Positions 10,727 through 20,974 of a stretch of DNA of 64,000 nt are shown here, in pieces (position 1 is the first letter of the stretch; every line of letters starts with the position of its first letter). The notes under the pieces were generated by a model. That model saw only the letters and a program-made list of their open reading frames with translations. It made no database searches and had not been told where the DNA came from. Source of the stretch: an uncultured Pelagibacteraceae bacterium (GTDB lineage Bacteria > Pseudomonadota > Alphaproteobacteria > Pelagibacterales > AG-422-B15). The stretch spans positions 101,964-165,963 of the forward strand of contig CABYDZ010000004.1 of NCBI GenBank assembly GCA_902517885.1, written 5' to 3'. A program made the translations under genes and the position numbers.

Positions 10727-11422
10727 ATGAATGTTGTTGCCATAATTCAGGCGAGAATGGACTCAACTCGTTTTCCACAAAAAATGAAAGCTTTTCTTGG
10801 TGATCTAACGATAATTGAGTGGGTAATTTTGAGAGTAAAAAAAGCAAAATTATTGGATAATATAGTTTTGGCAACTAGTGATGAGAAAAGTGATGATTCC
10901 CTTATAGATTTAGCAAATAAGCATAAGATCAAAAATTTTAGAGGTAGTAAGGAAGATGTTTTAAATAGGTTTATAAAAGCTGCTTCCCAATTTAATGCCG
11001 ATCATGTAGTCAGAATCTGTGCTGACAACCCTTTTATTTGTTACGACTTAATAGATGATTTAATAAAATACTACTTATCAAACAATCATGATTTGGTATT
11101 TAATCATGGTCCTCAGTTAAATTCTAATTTTGCTGATGGTTTTGGGGCTGAAATATTGTCTTTTAATACTTTGTATAAAATATCTGAAGAGGCTAGTTTG
11201 GATGTTCATAAAGAGCATGTAACTAAATATATTTACGATAATTGTAACGAATACGACATTAGTGCTCCACCTTGTCCAAACGAACTTTCGTTTCCTCATC
11301 TCAGTTTTGATGTAGACGAAGTTAAAGATCTAGAAAAACTTAACAATATATTAAATTCTAATAATATTAACGTAGCTACTTCGGCAAAAGACATTTTGAA
11401 AATTTATTCAAAAAATTATTGA
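10727..11422 (+). CDS. SpsF-like cytidylyltransferase (CMP-nonulosonate/glycan type)
   Basis: VVAIIQARMDSTRFPQKMKAFLGDLTIIEWVILRVKKAKLLDNIVLATSD; EDVLNRFIKAA; VRICADNPFI. Confidence 0.85.
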   Translation: MNVVAIIQARMDSTRFPQKMKAFLGDLTIIEWVILRVKKAKLLDNIVLATSDEKSDDSLIDLANKHKIKNFRGSKEDVLNRFIKAASQFNADHVVRICADNPFICYDLIDDLIKYYLSNNHDLVFNHGPQLNSNFADGFGAEILSFNTLYKISEEASLDVHKEHVTKYIYDNCNEYDISAPPCPNELSFPHLSFDVDEVKDLEKLNNILNSNNINVATSAKDILKIYSKNY

Positions 11423-11455
11423 TAGTACCTAATATAGTTTGTATAGGATTTAAGA

Positions 11456-13228
11456 TTGCTTCAGAATAATAAAAAAAAAGTATTTTTTGCAACCTCAAAT
11501 ATTGAAGAATATTGGGACAAAGAATATCCAATATTATTTTCAGGACATTGGTGTTTAAACAATAAAGATTACTTTGTAAAATCTCAACTTGATATCATCC
11601 CATACCAATGGAATGATTCAAAAAAAGTAATTGAGGCTCAATTGTATTGTGAAAAAGTATTTGAAGAAATTTTAATTAAAATTACTGGCGAACTAAATAA
11701 GTTCCTTAATTTAAAGAATAGTTCAAAATATTATAGAATTCTTCTTGGCAATTGGCTTATTCATTACATACATCAATGTTATGATAAATATACCTGTATA
11801 AACAAAGCTAAAGAAAATTTTGATATCTTTACCCACTATATTGAAAAAAAAGAAGATGAAGACAATATCCCATACGATTTTGATGAATTTATTAGTTCTA
11901 GCTTAAATCCAGAATATCAAGTTCAATTATTTTCAGAACTATTTATGATAATGAACATTGAATTAAAAAAAATTAAAAACAATCCAAACAATATATATCT
12001 TCATAGCAATATTAAACCATCTTTATTTGGAAAAATTAGGAATTGGTTAATTTTTATAAAAAATAGCCTGTCTTATTTTATTCTTCTACTTTTGAAAAGA
12101 ATTCATAAATCTATAGTTATAATCAGTAATCCATATTTCAAATTTAATTCAGTTAAAAATAAAATTAATGTTTTTATAAGATCAAAAGGAAGAATCTTCT
12201 TTTATAATCCTATTTTAAGTAGGCCTTTTGTAAGAAAAAAAATAATGAAGAAATTTAGAAATTCAGAAGCAAACAAACCCAACAAATTTGAGGAAATTAT
12301 TTATAACCTAGTGAAAAAAAATATTCCCAAAGTTTATTTAGAACATCACAGTGATTATTATGAGCACGTAAAAAAATTCTATAACTTCAAAAATAATGAT
12401 ATTTCTTGGCTATCATTTCAATGGAGTGGGAATACAGTTTTTCAATATATCGCCGCTATAACTTACAATCATTCTAATATATTATTAGCTCAGCATGGAT
12501 CGGGGTATGGAATGGATAAAATTCATTCGCTTGAAAATAATGAGCGATCTATATCTAATAAATATTATACCTATGGTTGGAAAGATAGCAGTCAAACCAT
12601 TCCTTTGTCACTTCCTAATATTAAAGTTCATAAAAATATAGATTTAAGTAAGAAGGCAATATTATTTGTCAATACAACACGTCCGCTGCATTTGGTGAGG
12701 TTTCATAATGGATCAAATTCTAGTCAAAATTTAATTGACAATGTTGAATCGCCAATTATTTTTTTGAATCATTGCAAATTTACAAAATATGTAATCGGCA
12801 GATTCCATTCATCAGATTCTGAAAGATGGAATAATTATCAAAGAATTAATAAACATTTCCCACTTTTAAAAAGAGATAGAAATAAGAGTTTTTATAAATC
12901 TCTTAAAGAAATTAGGATGGTAGTCTCAGATCATTTAGGAACTACTTTCTATGAAAGTTTACAAGCTAATGTTCCCATAATTATTTTTATTAATCCACAA
13001 ACATATACTTTTAGAGACCAAGCAGAAAATTTGATTGAAAAATTAATCAAAAATAAAATTATTTTTTTTGATCCAAAGGAAGCTTCTTTGCATGTTAACG
13101 AAGTCTATCAAGATATAAACACCTGGTGGAGTTCAAGTAAAATTCAATCATTAAGAGAGGAAGTATTAAGAAAACATTGTTATACTTCGAATAATTGGAT
13201 TAATGATTGGTACAAAAAACTATTATGA
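11456..13228 (+). CDS. LIC12162-like putative surface carbohydrate transferase (TTG start in ORF track)
   Basis: Starts KKVFFATSNIEEYWDKEYPILFSGHWCL; ILLAQHGSGYGMDKIHSLENNERSISNKYYTYGW; VVSDHLGTTFYESLQANVPIIIF. Confidence 0.8.
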   Translation: MLQNNKKKVFFATSNIEEYWDKEYPILFSGHWCLNNKDYFVKSQLDIIPYQWNDSKKVIEAQLYCEKVFEEILIKITGELNKFLNLKNSSKYYRILLGNWLIHYIHQCYDKYTCINKAKENFDIFTHYIEKKEDEDNIPYDFDEFISSSLNPEYQVQLFSELFMIMNIELKKIKNNPNNIYLHSNIKPSLFGKIRNWLIFIKNSLSYFILLLLKRIHKSIVIISNPYFKFNSVKNKINVFIRSKGRIFFYNPILSRPFVRKKIMKKFRNSEANKPNKFEEIIYNLVKKNIPKVYLEHHSDYYEHVKKFYNFKNNDISWLSFQWSGNTVFQYIAAITYNHSNILLAQHGSGYGMDKIHSLENNERSISNKYYTYGWKDSSQTIPLSLPNIKVHKNIDLSKKAILFVNTTRPLHLVRFHNGSNSSQNLIDNVESPIIFLNHCKFTKYVIGRFHSSDSERWNNYQRINKHFPLLKRDRNKSFYKSLKEIRMVVSDHLGTTFYESLQANVPIIIFINPQTYTFRDQAENLIEKLIKNKIIFFDPKEASLHVNEVYQDINTWWSSSKIQSLREEVLRKHCYTSNNWINDWYKKLL

Positions 13229-13320
13229 TAATTCAATCACTTTATTACTCACGCTAGAATGCGACATAATAACTCGATGCATTGGTTAGGTATTAATTTA
13301 AATTAAACAGTAAACTTATT

Positions 13321-14592
13321 ATGATTTTTCAATTTATATCAAATGCAAGTTGCGTTATTGAAGGTAACTACGGTTCAAGAATATTAACTGACCCATGGTT
13401 TAATAACGGAGTTATGGAAGGAAGTTGGTGCAATCATCCTCCAATCGATACAAGAGCTGCTGATTTCCACAATGTTGATTTAATATATCTAAGTCACTTG
13501 CACCCTGATCATTATGACGCAAGATTTTTTGATTTTCCAAAATCTACACCTATTATAATTTTAGACCATGGTAACAATTACCTACAAAAAATTCTCAATA
13601 AAAATGGTCACTCTAATTTAATATTAGTTAAAGATGGATGTTCAACAACGTTCAATGAATTTAAGATTACAATGTTTGCACCATTTGTTAAACATGCATT
13701 TGAAGATTTTGAAAAAAATCAAATTGCCTCAGATGTAGGGAATTTAATTGACAGTGCAATGTTAGTCCAAACGAATGAATTCTCTATTATGAATTTTAAT
13801 GATAATAAACCTGATACAAACGCATGCAATGATTTAGTAAAAAAATATGGTCAGATCGATTTAGCTTTACTTAATTATAATGCAGCAAACTGTTACCCTG
13901 CTTGCTTCGAAAATTTGTCCGATAAAGAAAAAATCAACGAAAAAAAAAGAATAGTGACTCGTAATTATGATTACATGATTAACTTAATTAATGCGCTAAA
14001 TCCTAAAACAGTATTTCCATTTGCAGGCTCTTATGTACTTGGGGGCAAGGAACACATTAAGAATAAATACTTAGCAGTAGACTCCGCTGAGGAATGTAAA
14101 AACTATATTGCTAATCATGTGAAATCTTCAGTAATTAATTTAAGTGAAAAAAATCGTTTTGATTTAAAAAGCAATACACTCCTTGACAAGTTTATTGATT
14201 TCAGTGAAAAGCAAACAGAAATGCTAATTGAGAGTGAGCTAAAATACCTGCCTTATCCTTACGAAGGTGATCGAGATCCTGACCTTAATCTTTTAATAGA
14301 AGACACAAAAAAAGCATCAACTAAAATGACTAATAAAATGGCTAAATTAGGTTTTAAATGTAAAACAAAAGTTAGCATTTTAATTAATGACAAAAGTATA
14401 GAAGTTTATAACCCTTCAAATGATAACAAACTCACTTTGGAATGTTCAATGGATCCGCGCCTACTTAGAAGAATTCTTAACAGAGAGGCTAACTGGAATA
14501 ACGCAGAGATAGGTGCTCATATTAATTTTCGAAGGACACCTAATATAAATGAACCTGATGTTCATACTGCTCTTCAATTTTTACATTTATAG
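13321..14592 (+). CDS. MBL-fold metal-dependent protein resembling the C-terminal domain of CMP-N-acetylneuraminate hydroxylase
   Basis: ASCVIEGNYGSRILTDPWFNNGVMEGSW...LIYLSHLHPDHYD (HxHxDH); FSIMNFNDNKPD; PKTVFPFAGSYVLGG. Confidence 0.75.
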   Translation: MIFQFISNASCVIEGNYGSRILTDPWFNNGVMEGSWCNHPPIDTRAADFHNVDLIYLSHLHPDHYDARFFDFPKSTPIIILDHGNNYLQKILNKNGHSNLILVKDGCSTTFNEFKITMFAPFVKHAFEDFEKNQIASDVGNLIDSAMLVQTNEFSIMNFNDNKPDTNACNDLVKKYGQIDLALLNYNAANCYPACFENLSDKEKINEKKRIVTRNYDYMINLINALNPKTVFPFAGSYVLGGKEHIKNKYLAVDSAEECKNYIANHVKSSVINLSEKNRFDLKSNTLLDKFIDFSEKQTEMLIESELKYLPYPYEGDRDPDLNLLIEDTKKASTKMTNKMAKLGFKCKTKVSILINDKSIEVYNPSNDNKLTLECSMDPRLLRRILNREANWNNAEIGAHINFRRTPNINEPDVHTALQFLHL

Positions 14593-14677
14593 AATTTGCT
14601 TTAATTAAGTAGATAATTCAATATATTCATTTAAGTTATTATTAGATTTTACTAATCAATGACTTAAAATATTTAAT

Positions 14678-15328
14678 ATGTCAAAATTGAAAAAAATTTC
14701 TGTAATAATACCTGTTTACAATCAAGAAAGATATTTGGCTAGATGTCTTCACTCAATTTTATCGCAAACTTTTAATGATGATCATTTCGAAGTAATAGTT
14801 ATTAATGACGCAAGTACAGACAGTACACTTTTTGTTTTAGAGCAATTTAAAAAAAATATTAAAATTATTAATAATAAAAAAAATATTGGATTGCCTGGAA
14901 GTTTAAATCTTGGAATTAAAAATTCAAATGCACAATACATTGTTAGGTTAGACAGTGATGACTATGTTAATGATAAGTTTTTAGAAATTTTATATATGTT
15001 TGCAAACTATAATTCTAAAATAAATGCCTTTGCGTGTGACTATCACCTTATAGATGAGAATGAGCAAATAATAGAAACTGCTAACTGTATGGAAAAACCT
15101 ATCGGCTGCGGAATCATTTTTCGAAGACAAGATTTAATAAAAATCGGAATGTATGATGAAGAGTTTTTGATAAATGAGGAAAAAGATTTAAGGTCAAGGT
15201 TTGAAACTGAATTCTTAATAAATAGAATTGAATTACCACTTTATAGATATCGTAAACATGAAACAAATATGACAAATAATAAAAATGCAATGAGTCATTA
15301 CAATAAAAAACTTAAAGAAAAAAAATGA
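14678..15328 (+). CDS. Glycosyltransferase family 2
   Basis: KISVIIPVYNQERYLARCLHSILSQTF...VIVINDASTDST...YIVRLDSDDYV. Confidence 0.93.
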   Translation: MSKLKKISVIIPVYNQERYLARCLHSILSQTFNDDHFEVIVINDASTDSTLFVLEQFKKNIKIINNKKNIGLPGSLNLGIKNSNAQYIVRLDSDDYVNDKFLEILYMFANYNSKINAFACDYHLIDENEQIIETANCMEKPIGCGIIFRRQDLIKIGMYDEEFLINEEKDLRSRFETEFLINRIELPLYRYRKHETNMTNNKNAMSHYNKKLKEKK

Positions 15329-16392
15329 TTCAAAATTCTATTTTTTCCAGAAATGTATATAAACACTCTCCTTATATAATAGCTGAAATCGGTGTAAATC
15401 ACGAAAATTCATATGACACAGCTGTCAAGATTATTGATTTAGCAAAGGAAGGTGGTGCTGATGCAGTTAAATTTCAGAGTTACAAGGCTGATCTACTTGC
15501 GTCAAAAGACTCCCCCGCATATTGGGATACAAATAAAGAAAAAACATTAAATCAGAATGAACTATTCAAGAAATATGATAGTTTTAATGAAAACGAATAT
15601 ATAAAATTATCTGAATATTGTAAAAAAATTAATATTCAATTTCTTTCAACGCCATTCGATATACATTCAGTTGCTTATCTAGATCCAATTGTACCATTTT
15701 TCAAAATAGCTTCTGCTGACATAAATAATTTTCAGTTATTAGAGAGAGTTTCTAAGACTAATAAGCCAATAATATTATCAACTGGTGCATCCAATTTAGA
15801 TGAAATTGATCAAGCTATAAAAATATTAGAAAAAACTGCAAAAAAAGATATTTGCTTAATGCATTGCATCTTAAATTATCCTACAGAAAATATAAATGCT
15901 AACCTTTCGATGATTAAGAGTCTTCAAAAAAAATTTCCTGAAAGAGTAGTAGGATATTCTGACCATACATTGCCTGACGAAAAAATGAGATCAATAGTCT
16001 TGGCTTATTTGCTTGGAGCTACTGTTATTGAAAAACATTTCACTCATGACAAAAGTCTTCCTGGAAACGATCATTATCATGCAATGGATTTCAATGATTT
16101 AAAAATATTAAGATCGGAAATTAATCAAATTGAAGAACTTATAGGAAATGAGGATGAAAAAAAATCTATACCTAGTGAGGAATTATCAAGACTCAATGCA
16201 AGGAGAAGTATTGTTACTAGTAGAAAATTATCAAAAGGTCATGTAATTGACGAATTTGATATAGTTTGTAAAAGGCCTGGCTCAGGAATTACAGCAAATA
16301 ATTGGTATAAAGTTATTGGAAGTCACGTATTGGATGATTTACCTGAAGATTATTTAATAAAGTGGTCTGACTTAAAGATTGTTGGGGAATAA
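15325..16392 (+). CDS. N-acetylneuraminate/nonulosonate synthase family (NeuB/SpsE) with C-terminal SAF domain
   Basis: PYIIAEIGVNHENSYDTAVKIIDLAKEGGADAVKFQSYKADLLAS...VVGYSDHTLPDE...VIEKHFTHDKSLPGNDHYHAMDFNDL...NARRSIVTSRKLSKGHVID. Confidence 0.95.
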   Translation: MIQNSIFSRNVYKHSPYIIAEIGVNHENSYDTAVKIIDLAKEGGADAVKFQSYKADLLASKDSPAYWDTNKEKTLNQNELFKKYDSFNENEYIKLSEYCKKINIQFLSTPFDIHSVAYLDPIVPFFKIASADINNFQLLERVSKTNKPIILSTGASNLDEIDQAIKILEKTAKKDICLMHCILNYPTENINANLSMIKSLQKKFPERVVGYSDHTLPDEKMRSIVLAYLLGATVIEKHFTHDKSLPGNDHYHAMDFNDLKILRSEINQIEELIGNEDEKKSIPSEELSRLNARRSIVTSRKLSKGHVIDEFDIVCKRPGSGITANNWYKVIGSHVLDDLPEDYLIKWSDLKIVGE

Positions 16393-17227
16393 AGTGCTGA
16401 TAAAAATATTCAGAAATTCATTACTTTTATTTTATAATCCAATTAAATTTATTTCTAAGTTAGATGATTTTGTAAAAAGGAGCTTAATTCAGTATATCCT
16501 TAATAATAAACTACCAATATTTTATAAAAACAAAAAAATCTTTATGATTAGAAATTTTGGAGCAATTTCAAAAATGAGGGCAAGTTCTTTTGAAATTAAG
16601 GAACCTGAAACACTAAGATGGATACAAGGGTTTAAGGATAACTCTTCGCTTCTAGACATAGGTGCAAATATTGGAATTTATAGTCTTTTCGCCGCTTACA
16701 ACGGTCATTTAGTAAAGTCAATTGAGCCAGACGCTCTCAACTATGCTTTGCTTAATTTAAATATAAAAGATAATTCCTATCAAAATAAAATTACTGCCTA
16801 TCCGTACTCAATGCACTCAGAAACGGGCACAGCAAAATTAAATATTGGAGATTATGAATGGGGTGGAGCTATGTCATCTTTTGACCGGGAATTGGATTGG
16901 AAGGGAAGGGAAATGAATGTTCAATTTACTCAAGGAAGTGCTGGAATTAGTATTGATGATTTTTGTAATAATATAAATTTTGTTCCTAACCATATAAAGA
17001 TAGATGTAGATGGCAATGAACTTCTAGTTCTAAAGGGAGCAATGCAAACCTTACAAAATTTGGATCTTAAATCTATATTAATTGAACTCTACAAGGATCA
17101 TCATGAGTACAATGAATGTCTAAAAATTCTTAAAAATAATAATTTTATTTTATCTGAAGCTACTCACTCAGCTATTTATGATAAAGATGATTTAAGAACT
17201 GATAATTACATTTTTATTAGAGATTAA
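16379..17227 (+). CDS. FkbM family methyltransferase (start uncertain; GTG about 16394 also possible)
   Basis: LLDIGANIGIYSLFAAYNGHLVKSIEPDALNYALLNLNI ... GISIDDFCNNINFVPNHIKIDVDGNELLVLKGAMQTL. Confidence 0.88.
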   Translation: MLGNKVLIKIFRNSLLLFYNPIKFISKLDDFVKRSLIQYILNNKLPIFYKNKKIFMIRNFGAISKMRASSFEIKEPETLRWIQGFKDNSSLLDIGANIGIYSLFAAYNGHLVKSIEPDALNYALLNLNIKDNSYQNKITAYPYSMHSETGTAKLNIGDYEWGGAMSSFDRELDWKGREMNVQFTQGSAGISIDDFCNNINFVPNHIKIDVDGNELLVLKGAMQTLQNLDLKSILIELYKDHHEYNECLKILKNNNFILSEATHSAIYDKDDLRTDNYIFIRD

Positions 17228-17231
17228 TGTT

Positions 17232-17990
17232 ATGAAAAATATAGTTTATAAAGAAAAAGATATAAAAGAATATTTCTCAAAAGATCGAGTCAAATGGGAG
17301 CAGTTTTATGAATCGGAGAAGAAAGTTATTCAAAAAACTCTACATGGATTGGAGAATATATTAGAAAAAGTGTCAGTGTTAGATGTTGGATGCGCTTGTG
17401 GTGGTCTAGGAATCGCATTGAGAGAAAAATTTAATATAGTTAATTATACAGGCATAGAAATAAATCATCAAGCAGCTAAATACGCTAAACAAATAAATCC
17501 AGATTTTCAAATTATTGAAGGGGATTTTTTAGAAGTATCAAAAAAAGTAAAAGATAATTATTACGACCTCGCCTTTTCGTTTAGTTGTATCGACTGGCAA
17601 AATAATTTTAATCTTATGCTGAACGAACTTTTTGCTAAGGTTAAGCCTGGTGGCAATTTATTAGTAAGCCTGAGACTTACAACAGAAAAAAGTATTAATG
17701 ACATAAATAAATCATATCAATATATAAATTATGATGGGAACAAGATAGGTGAGAAAGCTCCTTATGTAATTTTTAATATTAATGATCTTTTGGGTAATTT
17801 CAAAATACTCAATATAAATGATTTATATGCGTATGGGTATAATGGAAGACCTAGTGAAACTTCTGTAACCCCATATAAGGAGCTTTGTTTTTGTGTTTTT
17901 TCTCTACAGAAATCAATTAATGGTATGAAAAATAATAAATTAAAAATGGAGATAGATTTACCAAATAATATAGTTAATGAAATTAAATAA
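17232..17990 (+). CDS. Class I SAM-dependent methyltransferase
   Basis: VLDVGCACGGLGIALREKF ... YTGIEINHQAAKYAKQ ... YDLAFSFSCIDWQNNFNLMLNELFAKVKPGGNLLVSLR. Confidence 0.85.
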   Translation: MKNIVYKEKDIKEYFSKDRVKWEQFYESEKKVIQKTLHGLENILEKVSVLDVGCACGGLGIALREKFNIVNYTGIEINHQAAKYAKQINPDFQIIEGDFLEVSKKVKDNYYDLAFSFSCIDWQNNFNLMLNELFAKVKPGGNLLVSLRLTTEKSINDINKSYQYINYDGNKIGEKAPYVIFNINDLLGNFKILNINDLYAYGYNGRPSETSVTPYKELCFCVFSLQKSINGMKNNKLKMEIDLPNNIVNEIK

Positions 17991-18008
17991 TAAATACATT
18001 TATAGAAT

Positions 18009-19088
18009 ATGGTAAAAGATTTACTTCGAAATGGATTGAATAATGAGTCTTTAAATAGGCCCTTTGGATGGGACTCTAAGCCCAGAGATAAAAGTCTTTT
18101 ATGGTTAGATAAAAATGAAAATGTTGATGTATTATATAATAATTTTATGTCTGAGATACCATCAACAATTTCAATAGATAATATTAATTGTTATCCAGAG
18201 CCAGCAAAACTTTATTATAAGTTATCTGAAATTGACGGTCTGAGTCCTGAATCGTTTATTTTAACACCTGGAAGTGATGGTGCAATTAGCAGTACCTTTA
18301 ATGTTTTTCTAAATAAAGATGACAAGGTACTTATAACAAAGCCAACTTTTGCTATGTATAGTATTTATTGTAAAGTTTATAATACAAAAGTGGATTATCT
18401 TGAATATGAGAGAGATCTAAATTGTCCATATATTAACCTTGATAAAATAATTAAAATATTGAATAAAACTAAGCCTAAATTATTTTGTCTTCCAAATCCA
18501 GATAGTCCAACAGGATCAATTTTGCACCCAGACGAACTTACTAAATTAATAAAATTATGCGATAAGCTAAATATTATTATTCTTATTGATGAAGCTTATT
18601 ATCCTTATTATGATGAATCAGTTATAGAAAAGACAAAACACTTCCAAAATTTAATTGTTGCACGAACATTTTCAAAAGCTTGGGGACTGGCTGGTCTTAG
18701 GCTTGGCTATGCTGTAGGTAATCCCAAAACTATTGAATACTTTCATAAAATTAAACCGATGTATGAAATTGGAAGTTACAGTATAGCTTTTATTGAAAAA
18801 GCAATTGACTTTGAATATAAAATGAGAGAGTCAGTGAAACGAATAATGATGGGCAAAGAATATTTTATAAATGAATTAAAAAAATTAGGTTTTCATACTT
18901 TGGTAACACAGGGTAATTTTCTACATGTAAATTTTGGTGATAGATCTAATTTGATACATAATTCATTAGAGAGCAAGGTACTATACAGGAAATCCTTTAA
19001 TGAAGAATGTTTAAGAGGTTTTTCAAGATTTACTGCTACCACAAAAGAAAATTTTATTCCAATTATCAAAATATTAAAAAATCTATGA
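18009..19088 (+). CDS. Class I/II PLP aminotransferase (HisC-like)
   Basis: CYPEPAKLYYKLSEIDGL...LTPGSDGAI...CLPNPDSPTGS...LIDEAYYPYY...RTFSKAWGLAGLRLGYAVGN. Confidence 0.9.
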   Translation: MVKDLLRNGLNNESLNRPFGWDSKPRDKSLLWLDKNENVDVLYNNFMSEIPSTISIDNINCYPEPAKLYYKLSEIDGLSPESFILTPGSDGAISSTFNVFLNKDDKVLITKPTFAMYSIYCKVYNTKVDYLEYERDLNCPYINLDKIIKILNKTKPKLFCLPNPDSPTGSILHPDELTKLIKLCDKLNIIILIDEAYYPYYDESVIEKTKHFQNLIVARTFSKAWGLAGLRLGYAVGNPKTIEYFHKIKPMYEIGSYSIAFIEKAIDFEYKMRESVKRIMMGKEYFINELKKLGFHTLVTQGNFLHVNFGDRSNLIHNSLESKVLYRKSFNEECLRGFSRFTATTKENFIPIIKILKNL

Positions 19089-19105
19089 AACGGTAAACTT
19101 TAATT

Positions 19106-20194
19106 ATGAAAAGTACGAATATAGGTCTAATAGGCTGTGGGCGCATAGCAGGACACCACTGCAGAGCTATTACTAAAAATAAAAATACTAATCTCATAGC
19201 AGTTTGCGATTTAGATTTAGATAAGGCTCAAAAATATGCTGATAAGTACAATGTCAGTGCATACACAAATTATAGAAAAATGCTTAGTGAAGAAAGTTTG
19301 ATAGATACTGTAGCAATAATAACACCGTCAGGCATGCACTATAAGCATGCACAAGAAATCATTAAAAACTATAAAAAAAATATTATTGTTGAGAAGCCAA
19401 CATTTTTAAAAATATCGCATTTTTATGAAATCCTAGAGCTTGCTAAAAGTTATAATTTAGAAGTTTTCCCAGTTTTCCAAAATAGACATAATTTAGCAGT
19501 TCAAAGAGTTAGGGACTCACTTTTAAAAAATGAGTTAGGTAAAATTAACTTAGTTTCGGTAAGAGTTAGGTGGTGTAGGCCGCAAAGATACTATGATCTT
19601 GCACCTTGGAGGGGAACTTTTGCTATGGACGGTGGTTGTTTAACCAACCAAGGAATCCATCATTTAGATCTTATGCGGTATCTCGGTGGAGAAATAAGTG
19701 ATGTTAATGCTACAATGAGAACATTCGAAGTAAATATTGAGGTTGAAGACGCTGTTGTTGGAACCGTTAGATACAAAAATGGATCAATTGGCACACTGGA
19801 GGTAACGACAGCTGCTAGACCTCAAGATTATGAAGCAAGTATATCAATTATTGGAAGCAAGGGCATGGCCCAAATTGGTGGTATTGCTGTAAATGAGCTT
19901 CAAATATTTACTCCTAATCCTGATGACTGCGCTAAGTTTTCAGAGGATTTTTCTGGATGCGTATATGGTAATGGCCATTACATTATATATGATGAGGTCA
20001 GTAATCATATGAACAAACTAAATAATTTTTCTGTAAATAATAATGATGCAATGAAAACTGTTGCATTACTTAATGCATTTTACAAAAGTCATGAAGAAAA
20101 TAGAAACATTGAATTATGTAATGATAAATTTATAGAAAGTACACATCTTGGAAAGTATGATAAAGATTTATCAGAACTTTATAGTTGTAAATGA
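19106..20194 (+). CDS. Gfo/Idh/MocA family oxidoreductase
   Basis: NIGLIGCGRIAGHHCRAI...VAIITPSGMHYKHAQEIIKN...IIVEKPTF...DGGCLTNQGIHHLDLMRYLGG. Confidence 0.93.
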   Translation: MKSTNIGLIGCGRIAGHHCRAITKNKNTNLIAVCDLDLDKAQKYADKYNVSAYTNYRKMLSEESLIDTVAIITPSGMHYKHAQEIIKNYKKNIIVEKPTFLKISHFYEILELAKSYNLEVFPVFQNRHNLAVQRVRDSLLKNELGKINLVSVRVRWCRPQRYYDLAPWRGTFAMDGGCLTNQGIHHLDLMRYLGGEISDVNATMRTFEVNIEVEDAVVGTVRYKNGSIGTLEVTTAARPQDYEASISIIGSKGMAQIGGIAVNELQIFTPNPDDCAKFSEDFSGCVYGNGHYIIYDEVSNHMNKLNNFSVNNNDAMKTVALLNAFYKSHEENRNIELCNDKFIESTHLGKYDKDLSELYSCK

Positions 20195-20961
20195 CAAAAA
20201 TAATCGGAATTGTTCCAGCAAGAATGAAGGCCTCAAGATTTTATGGCAAACCAATGCATAATATTTTAGATAGGCCAATGCTTGAACATGTTTACCTCAG
20301 AGCAAAAAAATTTAAAGATTGGACAAATATCACTATTGCAACTTGTGACGAAGAAATTGTCAAATTCTCTAATATTCACAATTTTCCCTCAATTTTAACA
20401 AGCCCAAATCATACAAGAGCATTGGATAGAGTTGCTGAGGCTGCCCCTAAAGTAGATGAAAGTCTAAATCCAAACGATATTGTTGTATGCGTTCAAGGAG
20501 ATGAGCCAATGCTTGAACCTGAAATGATAGAGACAGTAATTGATCCATTATTTAAATCAGAGAGTATTCCATGTACAGTTTTAGCAATGCACATAACTGA
20601 TGAGAAACAGTGGTTAAATAAAGACACAGTCAAAATAATTCATAATAATGAGGGAAAAGTTCTTTATACAACAAGAGTGCCAGTTCCATTTTCAAAAGAT
20701 CCATTTTCACCAGATTTACTAGCAAGAAGGATATATGGAATTTTTGCATTTCGTTATAAATACTTAGAAAAGTTCGTAAATCACCATGAAACGAGGCTTG
20801 AGAAAGTCGAAGCTTGCGATAGTAATAGAATTTTAGATATGAGCTTTGATCAATATATTGCCCCTTATCCATCAAGAAGATCTTTTTCGGTTGATAGTCC
20901 TGAAGATATTTCATTGGTAGAAATGCATATGAAAAACGATAAATATCACGGAACTTATTAG
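20191..20961 (+). CDS. KdsB-like CMP-sugar-acid cytidylyltransferase (substrate probably not Kdo)
   Basis: IIGIVPARMKASRFYGKPMHNILDRPMLEHVYLRAK; VCVQGDEPMLEPEMIE; GIFAFRYKYLEKF; canonical HxSGTERLAE region is replaced by HTRALDRVAEAA. Confidence 0.85.
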   Translation: MTKIIGIVPARMKASRFYGKPMHNILDRPMLEHVYLRAKKFKDWTNITIATCDEEIVKFSNIHNFPSILTSPNHTRALDRVAEAAPKVDESLNPNDIVVCVQGDEPMLEPEMIETVIDPLFKSESIPCTVLAMHITDEKQWLNKDTVKIIHNNEGKVLYTTRVPVPFSKDPFSPDLLARRIYGIFAFRYKYLEKFVNHHETRLEKVEACDSNRILDMSFDQYIAPYPSRRSFSVDSPEDISLVEMHMKNDKYHGTY

Positions 20962-20974
20962 TAATATTATTTTA

